Shown: positions 1 to 11,164, numbered from the stretch's first letter. The stretch: DNA of 64,000 nucleotides from Citrobacter sp. 18056 (GCA_902706235.1 CACSJR010000007.1:124001-188000), one strand, 5' to 3'. Numbers and translations: made by a program. Notes: generated from the letters alone by a model not told the origin.

Positions 1-1911
1 GGTGGCAGCAAACTGGCGAGCCAGCTCGTCCTGATGCAGCTCATCTGCGTCTTCATCGCCCATCAGTTCGTCAGACAGTTCTTCAGCCGGGCGCTGTGAC
101 GGTATTTTGATACCAAAAGAGGCCGAGGCAAGTTCACGACGCGTTGGTACACGCACAGGATTTGGACGTGGAAGCTGCGGACCAATGCCTGCTTTAACCT
201 GCGGACGCGGCGCATCTGCCGGGCTGAACAACTGAGCAGCCGACGCGGCTGTCGCTGCAGCGGCAGCAGCACCGGTTGCCTGATGAACGCTTGCCGCTAC
301 GGAAGCAGCAGCTGGGGCAACCGCGGCCAGTGGATCGACAATCGATGCAGACGGCGCTGGCATGGTTGGCATTGGCGTCGTTGGTTTCACGGTCGCCGGT
401 TCCGGCGTTGGCTGATACCACGCGGCAAGTTGTTCACGTTCACGCGCACGCTTCTCTTCCACTTCTTCAAAATAGTAGAGTGGTGGGCGCTGCGGTTTAA
501 TGTCTTCTTCCGGTTCCGGCGCCACTTCTGGCAGCTGCGGAGTGTGCTCTACAGGTGGAATATATTCAGGCTGGGCGCGATACTCGGTTTCAGGTTGCTG
601 CCACGGCTGCTCAGGCTGCGCGTACTGCTGCACTGGCTCCGGATCCTGCCACAGTTCTTCGATAGAAGGCTGATGACGGAAGGCTTCAGGTTGAACATAT
701 TCTGGTTTCGTGACAGGTGCCTGCGGCGGCCAATTGTCCGGAGACGGAGCAATAACCGGATCTGGCGTTTGCGGGGCTGGAACGGCCTGCCATTCCACAC
801 TCGGCGCGGCCATTTCCCCGCCGGGAACGGAAGGTGCAGCCATCGCGGCTGATGCAGGTTCTGCCCAAGCCTGAGTGGTCGCCATTGCAGCAGCTGCTGC
901 TGCAACCGGTTCGGCGATGGAGTGACCGTTCATCAGCGGATCGTTTTCATCCCAGGCTGCCGGGCGGGTCGCGCTGTTGCCGGAGAAAAGAACATCATCG
1001 ACATCAGGCTGGCGCGTTGCGCTATTGCCTGAGAACAATACATCATCGGCATCTGCGGCTTGACCACGGGCGCTGTATTGAACTTCGGTTTCGTCTTCAT
1101 CCATTCGGCGACCGGAGAACAACGCAGCGTCCGTTTTGCGACCCATCGGGTTGCTAAACTTATCGGCAATGCGCTGGCGACGCGCCAGTGCACCGCGCAG
1201 AATACGGGCGCGGCGCCCTTCTCTCTTCGGTGCGACGTCATGATCGTCTTCGTCATCTTCGTATTCTTCGTCGTCAATCCACGAATCGTCGCGACGGGTA
1301 CGGTTGCTGGCGAAGGTCAGAATATTGAGGATCCAGTTACCGATTTTCTCGGCAATGCTAACCCAGGACCAGCCGGTGAACAGCGTCAGTCCTGCAGCCC
1401 AAATGCAAAGCAAGGCCAGCGTACCGCCGCTGCTGTGCAGCATGGGTTGCAATGCGGTGCTGAGCAGGCTGCCGATAACCCCGCCCGAGGCAAAGTACCA
1501 GATGTCATCTGCGTTGATCGCGGCAAGCCCACACAGGGTGAGGATCATCGCCAGGACGCCAATCAGACGTAGCGCCACTGCAAAATAATCAACGTATTCG
1601 TCACTCGCGCGATGCTTATACGCGAACCAGCAGGCACCGATAATCATCACGGGCAAGGTGTACGCCATTACGCCAAAAATGAAAAACAGCGTATCCGCAA
1701 GCCATGCACCCGGCATTCCGCCAAGATTATGTATCGGTTCGTGCCAGGCGGTTTGTGACCAACTGGGATCGGAAGGATTAAAGCTAAGTAGTGCTGCCAT
1801 CAGCCAGATGGCAAAAAGGGAACAGAGGATCAGGAACGCTTCAAGAAGACGGCGCCCGCTGCTTAATCTGTTAATCGTTACTTCTTTTTCTTCAGTGTAT
1901 TCCTGGCTCAA
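1..1911 (-). CDS. ftsK: FtsK, DNA translocase of the division septum (N-terminal part, cut by window edge)
   Basis: Septal DNA pump that clears chromosome termini and activates XerCD recombination; the N-terminal membrane domain is also needed for division. Residues 1-637 are present and the motor and gamma domains lie outside the window. The start is TTG at 1909-1911, eight bases after a GGAG site, giving MSQEYTEEKEV as in E. coli. Hydrophobic segments fill about residues 20-190, followed by an acidic stretch (DEDEYEDD) and a Pro/Gln/Ala-rich linker. The linker holds a tandem duplication: the unit DDVLFSGNSATR occurs twice about 15 residues apart (around 975-1050). PTRRELAS...IPSQRP near the edge matches the conserved end of the linker. 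It lies downstream of lrp in the same direction. Confidence 0.95.
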   Translation of the reverse strand, partial: MSQEYTEEKEVTINRLSSGRRLLEAFLILCSLFAIWLMAALLSFNPSDPSWSQTAWHEPIHNLGGMPGAWLADTLFFIFGVMAYTLPVMIIGACWFAYKHRASDEYVDYFAVALRLIGVLAMILTLCGLAAINADDIWYFASGGVIGSLLSTALQPMLHSSGGTLALLCIWAAGLTLFTGWSWVSIAEKIGNWILNILTFASNRTRRDDSWIDDEEYEDDEDDHDVAPKREGRRARILRGALARRQRIADKFSNPMGRKTDAALFSGRRMDEDETEVQYSARGQAADADDVLFSGNSATRQPDVDDVLFSGNSATRPAAWDENDPLMNGHSIAEPVAAAAAAMATTQAWAEPASAAMAAPSVPGGEMAAPSVEWQAVPAPQTPDPVIAPSPDNWPPQAPVTKPEYVQPEAFRHQPSIEELWQDPEPVQQYAQPEQPWQQPETEYRAQPEYIPPVEHTPQLPEVAPEPEEDIKPQRPPLYYFEEVEEKRAREREQLAAWYQPTPEPATVKPTTPMPTMPAPSASIVDPLAAVAPAAASVAASVHQATGAAAAAATAASAAQLFSPADAPRPQVKAGIGPQLPRPNPVRVPTRRELASASFGIKIPSQRPAEELSDELMGDEDADELHQDELARQFAAT

Positions 1912-1936
1912 GAAAGGCACTCCAGGTCCTTGATGC

Positions 1937-1978
1937 TAAAACGGACAACAGCGCCGGGTCTCCCCGGCACTGTTGCTG
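1937..1978 (-). terminator. hairpin between lrp and ftsK
   Basis: Arms 1946-1958 and 1963-1975 (CAACAG plus a GC-rich core) form a strong hairpin with a four-base loop. On the minus strand it is followed within a few bases by TTTT. It probably attenuates or ends lrp transcription before ftsK. Confidence 0.6.
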
Positions 1979-2030
1979 TATGGATTAACAGGAGTGTAAT
2001 CAACTTACGTTGATTTTGCACCTGTTCCGT

Positions 2031-2525
2031 TTAGCGTGTCTTAATTACCAGACGATTACTCTGCTTGACCTCTTCCATAACCACGTAGGTACGGGTGTCA
2101 TTTACGCCTGGCAGGCGCAGCAGGGTTTCGCCTAACAGCTTACGGTACGCTGACATGTCAGGCACGCGGGTTTTCAACAGATAGTCGAAATCACCGGAGA
2201 CCAAGTGACACTCTTGAATTTCTTCAAGTTTTTGCACAGCGGAGTTAAATTGTTCAAACACATCCGGGGCGCCACGATTCAGAGTTATCTCAACAAAAAC
2301 CAGCAGCGATGCATCCAGATAATGTGGGTTCAGCAGCGCAGTATAGCCCTGAATAAACCCTTGTCTTTCCAGCCGACGTACGCGCTCAAGGCAAGGTGTC
2401 GGAGAAAGTCCCACTCGTTTAGAAAGCTCGACGTTGGAAATTCGCCCATCCTTTTGCAATTCGTTCAAAATGTTACGATCGATGCGGTCGAGATCTTTGC
2501 CTGGGCGCTTCTTGCTATCTACCAT
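2031..2525 (-). CDS. lrp: Lrp, leucine-responsive global regulator
   Basis: Global transcription factor of the AsnC/Lrp family that controls amino acid metabolism, fimbriae and nutrient response, with leucine as effector. The 164-residue protein MVDSKKRPGKDLDR... is essentially identical to E. coli Lrp: winged helix-turn-helix at about residues 15-60 (ISNVELSKRVGLSPTPCLER) and an RAM effector domain at about 80-150. The open frame runs upstream to 2714, but only the ATG at 2525 gives the conserved N-terminus and the exact family length. It is divergent from trxB and upstream of ftsK. Confidence 0.97.
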   Translation of the reverse strand: MVDSKKRPGKDLDRIDRNILNELQKDGRISNVELSKRVGLSPTPCLERVRRLERQGFIQGYTALLNPHYLDASLLVFVEITLNRGAPDVFEQFNSAVQKLEEIQECHLVSGDFDYLLKTRVPDMSAYRKLLGETLLRLPGVNDTRTYVVMEEVKQSNRLVIKTR

Positions 2526-4043
<1,518 letters not shown>

Positions 4044-4071
4044 TCTTTACAAGTCAGTAACAAAGGTAAAG

Positions 4072-4100
4072 AAGGCGACGATAAGTCGCCTTTATTTTTT
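4072..4100 (+). terminator. intrinsic terminator after trxB
   Basis: Stem AAGGCGAC / GTCGCCTT (4072-4079 and 4085-4092) with a five-base loop, then TATTTTTT. Confidence 0.85.
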
Positions 4101-4158
4101 CCCCGATGTAACATTGCCTTGCCTAATGATTTCAAATAAGACACCTGCTAAGCACGCA

Positions 4159-5925
4159 ATGAATAAAACCCGTCAACAAGAGCTTACCCGCTGGTTAAAA
4201 CAGCAAAGCGTTCTCTCCCGCCGATGGCTGATGCTTTCTCGTCTGCTCGGTGCGGTCAGCGGAGTGCTGATCATCGCCCAGGCCTGGCTTCTGGCCAAGA
4301 TACTGCACCACATGATTATGGAAAACATTCCTCGGGAAGCGCTGCTGCTGCCTTTTGTAATGCTGGTTCTGGTCTTTATCCTGCGCGCGTGGGTGGTCTG
4401 GCTGCGAGAACGGGTGGGTTTCCATGCCGGGCAGCATATTCGTTTTGAGATCCGAAAAATGGTACTCGACCGCCTACAACAAGCGGGTCCGGCGTGGATC
4501 CAGGGTAAACCGGCGGGCAGTTGGGCAACGTTGATTCTTGAACAAATCGACGACATGCATGATTACTATGCTCGTTATCTGCCACAGATGGCGCTGGCTG
4601 CGTCCGTGCCGATGCTTATCCTTATCGCGATTTTCCCGTCTAACTGGGCTGCCGCGCTAATCCTGCTGTGCACCGCCCCGCTGATCCCGATGTTTATGGC
4701 GCTGGTTGGAATGGGTGCTGCCGATGCCAACCGTCGTAATTTCCAGGCACTGGCAAGACTGAGCGGCCATTTCCTCGACCGCCTACGCGGGATGGACACC
4801 TTACGTATTTTCGGACGCGGTGAAGCGGAAACCGACAATATTCGTCAGGCTTCCGAAAGTTTCCGCCAGCGCACGATGGAAGTTCTGCGACTCGCTTTCC
4901 TCTCCTCAGGCGTTCTGGAATTTTTCACTTCGCTTTCGATTGCCGTTGTCGCTGTTTACTTTGGTTTCTCCTATCTTGGCCAGCTGAATTTTGGCAGCTA
5001 TGGCACGACCGTCACCTTGATGTCTGGCTTTTTGGCATTGATCCTGGCGCCGGAATTCTTCCAGCCGTTGCGTGATTTGGGTACTTTTTATCATGCCAAA
5101 GCGCAGGCAGTGGGTGCAGCCGACAGTCTGAAGACCTTCCTTGAAGCTCCACTGGCACAGCCTGAGCGTGGTAGCGTCGCGCCAGATGAAACGCAAAATG
5201 TGAGCCTTGAAGCGCAAGGTCTGCTGATTAAATCGCCGGAAGGTAAAATCCTCGCAGGACCGCTGAATTTCAGCCTCGCCGCTGGCGAGCGCGTGGTGCT
5301 GGTCGGCCAGAGCGGTTCGGGCAAAAGCTCACTGCTCAATACTCTGACAGGTTTTCTGCCATACGACGGCTCGTTAAAGGTGAATGGGACCGAATTGCGT
5401 GACCTGGATCCTGACGCATGGCGACGCCTGCTGAGTTGGGTCGGACAAAACCCGCAGCTTCCGGCGTATACGCTGCGTGAAAATGTGCTGCTGGCGGATC
5501 CAAAAGCCAATGAGGCGCAGCTGCAACACGCGCTCGACCGTGCTTGGGTGAACGAATTTATCAGCCAGCTTCCGCAAGGGATTGATACGCCAGTCGGCGA
5601 TCAGGCGGCCCGGTTGTCCGTCGGTCAGGCCCAGCGAGTGGCTGTGGCCCGTGCCCTGCTCTCTCCTTGCCGCTTCTTGTTACTGGATGAGCCAGCCGCC
5701 AGCCTCGACGCACACAGCGAACAGCGCGTTATGCAGGCGCTAACGGAAGCAGCAACCAACCAGACCACACTGATGGTCACTCATCAGTTAGAAAACCTTG
5801 CCGAATGGGATGCCGTTTGGGTCATGCATCAAGGCCAAATCGTCGAGCAGGGTTCGTTTGCAGAGCTTGCTGAAGCACAAGGGCATTTTGCGCACCTGCT
5901 TGCCCATCGTCAGGAGGAGATTTAA
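4159..5925 (+). CDS. cydD: CydD, heterodimeric ABC exporter subunit (glutathione/cysteine export)
   Basis: With CydC it forms the inner-membrane ABC exporter that moves thiols (glutathione, cysteine) or, in later work, handles heme, and is needed for assembly of cytochrome bd oxidase. 588 residues from the ATG at 4159 (MNKTRQQELTRWL), exactly the E. coli length; the frame opens at 4114 without family support. Six membrane helices fill about residues 20-310. The ATPase domain has Walker A GQSGSGKSS, an LSVGQ signature instead of LSGGQ, and Walker B LLLLDEPAAS. Its stop codon is directly followed by the cydC ATG, so the two are translationally coupled. Confidence 0.95.
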   Translation: MNKTRQQELTRWLKQQSVLSRRWLMLSRLLGAVSGVLIIAQAWLLAKILHHMIMENIPREALLLPFVMLVLVFILRAWVVWLRERVGFHAGQHIRFEIRKMVLDRLQQAGPAWIQGKPAGSWATLILEQIDDMHDYYARYLPQMALAASVPMLILIAIFPSNWAAALILLCTAPLIPMFMALVGMGAADANRRNFQALARLSGHFLDRLRGMDTLRIFGRGEAETDNIRQASESFRQRTMEVLRLAFLSSGVLEFFTSLSIAVVAVYFGFSYLGQLNFGSYGTTVTLMSGFLALILAPEFFQPLRDLGTFYHAKAQAVGAADSLKTFLEAPLAQPERGSVAPDETQNVSLEAQGLLIKSPEGKILAGPLNFSLAAGERVVLVGQSGSGKSSLLNTLTGFLPYDGSLKVNGTELRDLDPDAWRRLLSWVGQNPQLPAYTLRENVLLADPKANEAQLQHALDRAWVNEFISQLPQGIDTPVGDQAARLSVGQAQRVAVARALLSPCRFLLLDEPAASLDAHSEQRVMQALTEAATNQTTLMVTHQLENLAEWDAVWVMHQGQIVEQGSFAELAEAQGHFAHLLAHRQEEI

Positions 5926-7647
5926 ATGCGCGTTTTAGCCCCTTACCTGGTGTTATATAAGCGACACAAATGGTTGCTCTCCCTCGGCGTCGTGCTCGCG
6001 ATTATCACCTTGCTGGCCAGCATTGGTCTGCTGACGCTCTCTGGCTGGTTCTTGTCCGCCTCGGCAGCCGTCGGTTTTGCTGGCGCCTACACCTTTAACT
6101 ATATGTTGCCTGCCGCGGGTGTACGTGGTGCCGCCATCATCCGTACCGCTGGACGCTATTTCGAGCGTCTGGTCAGCCACGATGCAACCTTTCGCGTGTT
6201 GCAGCACCTGCGCGTATTTACGTTCAGCAAGCTGCTGCCGCTCTCCCCTGCCGGGCTGGCACGTTTTCGTCAGGGCGATTTGCTCAACCGCGTGGTGGCG
6301 GATGTCGATACCCTCGATCATCTCTACCTGCGCGTCATTTCCCCGCTGATTGGGGCGCTGGTCGTCATTCTGGCGGTCACGTTTGGCTTGAGTTTTCTCG
6401 ACCTGACGCTGGCGCTGACCCTCGGCGGCATTATGTTACTGACGCTATTCCTGCTACCGCCGCTGTTTTACCGGGCCGGAAAACCAACCGGTGAGAACCT
6501 GACGCGGCTTCGCGGTGAATACCGCCAGCAGCTCACATCCTGGCTGCACGGCCAAGCCGAGCTGACAATTTTCGGTGCCAGCAAGCGTTATCGCGAGCAG
6601 ATGGAACAGACAGAGCTGAGCTGGCACGAGGCGCAACGCCGCCAGTCCGAACTGACAGCCCTTTCCCAGGCACTGATGCTGCTGATGGGTGCCGCGGCGG
6701 TCATTGTGATGCTGTGGATGGCCGCTGGGGGCGTAGGCGGCAATAGCCAGCCAGGCCCGCTGATCGCGCTGTTCGTGTTCTGTGCGCTAGCCGCATTTGA
6801 AGCGCTGGCCCCGGTGACTGGCGCATTCCAGCACCTTGGACAAGTCATGGCTTCCGCAATGCGGATAACAGAACTGACAGGACAACAAGCCGAAGTTACG
6901 TTCCCTGAGACTGTTTCTGAAGTACCGCAACACGTGAGCCTGACGCTGAACAATATCAGCTTCACCTACCCGCAGCAGATTCAACCCGCGCTGGCGAATC
7001 TTAATTTGCACGTCAACGCGGGAGAACATGTTGCGATTCTGGGCCGAACCGGCTGCGGTAAATCGACCTTGTTACAGTTGCTGACCCGCGCCTGGGATCC
7101 TCAGACCGGTGAATTACTGCTGAACAAGCAGCCGATTTCATCTCTGGATGAAATAACGCTGCGCCGCACCATGAGCGTAGTTCCACAACGAGTACACCTT
7201 TTCAGCGCTACCCTGCGGGATAACCTGCTGCTGGCAGCCCCGAACGCCACGGATGACGCACTGAGCGCCGTGCTTGTGCGCACCGGCCTGGAGAAGTTAC
7301 TCGACGATGGCGGGCTCAACAGCTGGCTCGGTGAAGGTGGGCGTCAACTCTCCGGTGGCGAGCTGCGCCGCCTGGCGATTGCCCGCGCCCTGCTGCACGA
7401 TGCGCCGCTAATGCTGCTCGATGAACCAACCGAAGGCCTCGACGCCACCACGGAAAGCCAAATCCTTGATTTACTGGCCGATGTGATGCGTGACAAAACC
7501 GTGCTGATGGTGACCCACCGCCTGCGCGGACTGGCTCGTTTTGAGCAAATAATTGTGATGGACAACGGACAAATTATTGAGCATGGTAATCACGCAGAAT
7601 TGCTGGCCCAACAGGGGCGTTATTATCAGTTCAGACAGCGTCTGTAG
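5926..7647 (+). CDS. cydC: CydC, heterodimeric ABC exporter subunit
   Basis: Partner of CydD in the thiol exporter required for cytochrome bd maturation. 573 residues. An N-terminal six-helix membrane domain is followed by an ATPase domain with Walker A GRTGCGKST, a canonical LSGGE signature, Walker B MLLLDEPTEG and an H-loop (VTHR). The start directly abuts the cydD stop and has a strong GGAGGAG site inside the cydD end. The canonical signature here and the variant one in CydD fit the asymmetry seen in heterodimeric exporters. Confidence 0.96.
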   Translation: MRVLAPYLVLYKRHKWLLSLGVVLAIITLLASIGLLTLSGWFLSASAAVGFAGAYTFNYMLPAAGVRGAAIIRTAGRYFERLVSHDATFRVLQHLRVFTFSKLLPLSPAGLARFRQGDLLNRVVADVDTLDHLYLRVISPLIGALVVILAVTFGLSFLDLTLALTLGGIMLLTLFLLPPLFYRAGKPTGENLTRLRGEYRQQLTSWLHGQAELTIFGASKRYREQMEQTELSWHEAQRRQSELTALSQALMLLMGAAAVIVMLWMAAGGVGGNSQPGPLIALFVFCALAAFEALAPVTGAFQHLGQVMASAMRITELTGQQAEVTFPETVSEVPQHVSLTLNNISFTYPQQIQPALANLNLHVNAGEHVAILGRTGCGKSTLLQLLTRAWDPQTGELLLNKQPISSLDEITLRRTMSVVPQRVHLFSATLRDNLLLAAPNATDDALSAVLVRTGLEKLLDDGGLNSWLGEGGRQLSGGELRRLAIARALLHDAPLMLLDEPTEGLDATTESQILDLLADVMRDKTVLMVTHRLRGLARFEQIIVMDNGQIIEHGNHAELLAQQGRYYQFRQRL

Positions 7648-7694
7648 ACTACTATTCACTATTATTAGGCTTATCAGGCGTGGAGTTGTGAAGT

Positions 7695-8399
7695 ATGCGG
7701 CTGGTCCAGTTATCACGTCATTCCATAACCTTTCCGTCGCCGGAAGGTGCCCTGCGCGAGCCTAACGGTTTGCTCGCTCTGGGTGGTGATCTCAGCCCAG
7801 CGCGACTGCTGATGGCCTATCAGCGCGGTATCTTTCCCTGGTTTTCACCCGGCGACCCGATTTTATGGTGGTCGCCTGACCCTCGTGCCGTTTTGTGGCC
7901 TGACGCATTTCATATCAGTCGCAGCATGAAACGGTTTCACAAATCGTCCCCATTTCGTATCACGTTAAATCACGCTTTCGGCCAGGTGATTGAAGGTTGC
8001 GCCGCCGATCGCGATGAAGGCACATGGATTACCGAAAGCATTGTTCAGGCCTATCATCGGCTACATGAGTTGGGGCATGCGCATTCGGTTGAGGTGTGGC
8101 TGGGAAGCGAGTTGGTGGGTGGCATGTACGGCGTGGCGCAAGGGGCGCTGTTCTGCGGTGAGTCGATGTTCAGTCGGGCGGAAAATGCCTCAAAAAGCGC
8201 ACTGATGGTTTTCTCGCAGGCGTTTGCCGGTCAAGGTGGAAAGTTGATGGATTGTCAGGTGCTGAATAATCATACAGCATCGCTGGGTGCGATTGAAATT
8301 CCCCGCCGCGAGTACCTGGAACACCTCGCAGAATTACGCACGCAGCCCCTGCCCGGGCACTTTTGGGTCCCTCGCACGCTCTTTTTACCCACAGTGTAA
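7695..8399 (+). CDS. aat: Aat, leucyl/phenylalanyl-tRNA-protein transferase
   Basis: Adds Leu or Phe from aminoacyl-tRNA to proteins with N-terminal Arg or Lys, making N-degrons that ClpS hands to ClpAP. 234 residues, the E. coli length, with the family core [21 protein letters not shown] and [19 protein letters not shown]. It lies 47 bases after cydC and before infA, as in E. coli. ClpA and ClpS are encoded about 3 kb away, so most of the N-end rule pathway is clustered here. Confidence 0.96.
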   Translation: MRLVQLSRHSITFPSPEGALREPNGLLALGGDLSPARLLMAYQRGIFPWFSPGDPILWWSPDPRAVLWPDAFHISRSMKRFHKSSPFRITLNHAFGQVIEGCAADRDEGTWITESIVQAYHRLHELGHAHSVEVWLGSELVGGMYGVAQGALFCGESMFSRAENASKSALMVFSQAFAGQGGKLMDCQVLNNHTASLGAIEIPRREYLEHLAELRTQPLPGHFWVPRTLFLPTV

Positions 8400-8675
8400 A
8401 TGTTTTCGGCACATTCATTGTCAAGGTGATATAATTGCCTCGGAAGTCGTTTCTGCCTGTTGCCCCGCCATCGTTTCAGGAATATCCCCCTATACGTTTG
8501 CGCTCGTCATACGGTCTCTGTGTATGACAGACGGGTAATGCGCAAAAACGATCTCTTTTTACCCTGCACACCGGCATTAGGCCGAAAGATGACGGGTAAA
8601 TCTTTACTTAATGGCTGAATTTCGGCATTATCTTGCCGGTTCAAAACTATGGTAGTGATACCCCCCGAGGACTAG

Positions 8676-8894
<219 letters not shown>

Positions 8895-8927
8895 TCGCTA
8901 AACGGCCCGCTGGGCACGTTGATGCTG

Positions 8928-8955
8928 AAAGGTCGGGAATCCCCGACCTTTTTCA
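8928..8955 (+). terminator. intrinsic terminator after infA
   Basis: Perfect ten-base-pair stem (8928-8937 with 8942-8951; AAAGGTCGGG and its complement) with a four-base loop, running into TTTTT. Confidence 0.9.
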
Positions 8956-9235
8956 ATTCCTGGCGCTCATATGCTTTCCGCAGTGATACTCAAATCAACC
9001 TTGCTGCCCCTTTTTCTTTGCACCCACGCTCTCCAGGCGCCCCTCCATGTAACAAAAAAGTTAACACGTAGTTAACCAACCAATCAGCAATGCTAAATAA
9101 TCACTACGCAAAATCATAAGCCACTGTTATTATTTAATTTATTTAATATTGTCATTAACAATTCTGAAATAAAAACACAACAATCACTTCTTATACTTCG
9201 CGCCTTACTCATCATTGATGGCAAGGAGTGTAGTT
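8956..9235. promoter_or_regulatory. AT-rich promoter region of the phosphatase-autotransporter; no serW
   Basis: This gap normally holds the tRNA gene serW in E. coli. I find no tRNA cloverleaf, TTCGAATCC T-arm or CCA end here. Bases 9050-9200 are strikingly AT-rich next to GC-rich coding DNA. They hold GTTAAC-N5-GTTAAC (9060-9065 and 9071-9076), a possible operator for an unknown regulator. Confidence 0.5.
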
Positions 9236-11149
9236 TTGAAATCTTCGGTTCGGCCTCTGGCTCTGCTTATTGGTCTGGTGTGTTGTACCGCACATGCTGC
9301 GGATGCCTCTCTCTCAACCCCACACCTGGCGGGGATCGATAATTTTCGTGACGTCGCCGGGATAACTACCGCTTACGGCACTGCCAATGATGGCGTGATG
9401 CGCGCGGGAGTGTTCTATCGCTCGAATGCCCTGACGCCGCAAGGTGACGATCTTTCCGTGCTTGAGCAACTCAACGTCAGGACGGTTATCGATCTGCGCT
9501 CTCCGGCAGAAGTCGCGGCACAGGCTGACACGCTGCCGGCTAACAGCAAATACCTGAATATTGATTTGATTGGCAACAACGGCGCGTTCGTTATCGATCT
9601 CAACAAAATGACCGTCAACGATGTGGATGCGATGATGGAAGACGGAGAACGCAGTTTTGTCACCACGCCGTATGCCCGTCAGGGGCTGGGCGACGTGTTT
9701 CGTGACCTCGCCAGAGCCGATGATGCCGCCCTGTTCCACTGCACCGCGGGTAAAGACAGAACCGGTTGGGTGAGCGCAGTGCTGCAAACCATCGCTGGCG
9801 TCAGCCATGACGATATCGTAGCGAACTACCTGGCCACCAACGACTACACCGCCGAGCGGATCAACGCCACACTGGCCGTCTTGCCCGCTTCTATGCGCGG
9901 CACCTACGGCGCGCTGATGGGCGTACGCGCCAATTGGCTACAGGCTGGGCTGGATCAGGTGGTGACCAGCTACGGCTCAATGGACAATTACCTGAAGGAA
10001 GGGCTGGGTCTCGACCAGGCGACGATTTACGTGCTTCGCGGGAAAATGGTGCGTTATTTGAGCCTGCCAGGGCAAAGCGAATTCAGCGGGAATGCCGCCA
10101 ACGGCGCGTCATTGTTGAACGCATTGCAAGACTCTCCACTTTCGGGCCACTACACAGCGTATAACGACTTCCTCCAGAGCGCCATCGACCAGGGTACGCT
10201 TGCCGGGGTTGAAAAACAGATTGGCGGCCAGGTTCACGCCGATGCCAGCAGCTATTTGCTGCGCCAGCCTTCGCGTTTATATGATTCCCTCGCACCGGTA
10301 ATTTCCGGCCAGGGTATGCAGAATGAGCAATCCCTGGTGTGGTTACAGGGTCAGTCCGCGTATCTGGGAACCGACAGCAGCAGTAATGCCAGTTCTGGCA
10401 ATGAGCATACCAACGGCGCGATGGTCGGCGCCACGTATCGCTTTAACGATCGCGCGGCGGCCAACGGCGGTGTGGGTTACAGCCACGGTTCCGTGTCCTC
10501 CGCCGGGGGCGAGGTAAAGACTAATACGACTCAGATGAGCCTTGGCGTACGCTATGCGCTGAATTCACTGGATGCAGGGCCGTGGGTCGGTCTACAGAGC
10601 AGCGCTGGCTATATCGACTATCAGAGCGATCGTCGTTTAGGCGGGGGTTTAGGCACGGCTCAGGGCGATACCAACGGCGGATACTACAGTGGCCGCGCCT
10701 CTGTTGGTTGGCTAACCCAAGCCGCAACGCTAAGCCTGACGCCCGCCGTTGGCGTGCAGGTCACCCATTTAAACATCGACAGCTTTAAAGAGAGTGGCAG
10801 CGAACTGGCGCTGGACATGGCGGGCGTCAACGAAACGCAGACCAGTCTGACCGCCGACCTGGGTATTACTATTCTGCCCCAGGCGGTGGGCAACTGGTCG
10901 CTGACGCCAGGGATTGCATTAGGTTACGAGCGAATGCTGAATGACGCGTCCACAAACAGCCATGGCACGCTGTATGGCATTGGCGTGGACCAAACCTCCG
11001 CCTATGGCAGCAAAAACCTCTACAAAGCGGGTGTGCAGCTCAGTGCGCATTACCGCAGTTTGACGGTCAGCACCCGGGTAAATTATCTCACCGCCGATAA
11101 GCACAGCGATGGCGTATCGGGTCTGTTGGACGTGGCTGTCGCCTTTTAA
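9236..11149 (+). CDS. secreted CX5R tyrosine/lipid phosphatase fused to an autotransporter beta-barrel
   Basis: Type V secretion protein whose passenger is an enzyme, not a beta-helix adhesin. I prefer the TTG at 9236: it sits seven bases after AAGGAG and opens a clean signal peptide (21 residues, ending TAHA). An ATG at 9218 and TTG at 9215 lie in frame upstream. That start gives 637 residues. Residues about 30-285 are a Y_phosphatase3-type domain with NFRDVAG, RTVIDLRS and the P-loop HCTAGKDRTG, catalytic Cys169. The AGKDRTG loop resembles Mycobacterium MptpB and Listeria LipA. From about 365 to the end there are alternating aromatic/polar beta-strands of an autotransporter domain, ending ...DVAVAF with the terminal Phe typical of outer-membrane barrels. 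No E. coli K-12 counterpart at this site. The substrate is unknown; phosphotyrosine or phosphoinositides is inference. Confidence 0.85.
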   Translation: MKSSVRPLALLIGLVCCTAHAADASLSTPHLAGIDNFRDVAGITTAYGTANDGVMRAGVFYRSNALTPQGDDLSVLEQLNVRTVIDLRSPAEVAAQADTLPANSKYLNIDLIGNNGAFVIDLNKMTVNDVDAMMEDGERSFVTTPYARQGLGDVFRDLARADDAALFHCTAGKDRTGWVSAVLQTIAGVSHDDIVANYLATNDYTAERINATLAVLPASMRGTYGALMGVRANWLQAGLDQVVTSYGSMDNYLKEGLGLDQATIYVLRGKMVRYLSLPGQSEFSGNAANGASLLNALQDSPLSGHYTAYNDFLQSAIDQGTLAGVEKQIGGQVHADASSYLLRQPSRLYDSLAPVISGQGMQNEQSLVWLQGQSAYLGTDSSSNASSGNEHTNGAMVGATYRFNDRAAANGGVGYSHGSVSSAGGEVKTNTTQMSLGVRYALNSLDAGPWVGLQSSAGYIDYQSDRRLGGGLGTAQGDTNGGYYSGRASVGWLTQAATLSLTPAVGVQVTHLNIDSFKESGSELALDMAGVNETQTSLTADLGITILPQAVGNWSLTPGIALGYERMLNDASTNSHGTLYGIGVDQTSAYGSKNLYKAGVQLSAHYRSLTVSTRVNYLTADKHSDGVSGLLDVAVAF

Positions 11150-11164
11150 ATTTCAGGCATAAAA

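Noticed and set aside
283-852. 189-codon plus-strand open frame
   Set aside because: It is antisense to ftsK; Arg/Phe/Trp-rich composition reflects the codons of the Pro/Gln-rich linker on the other strand.
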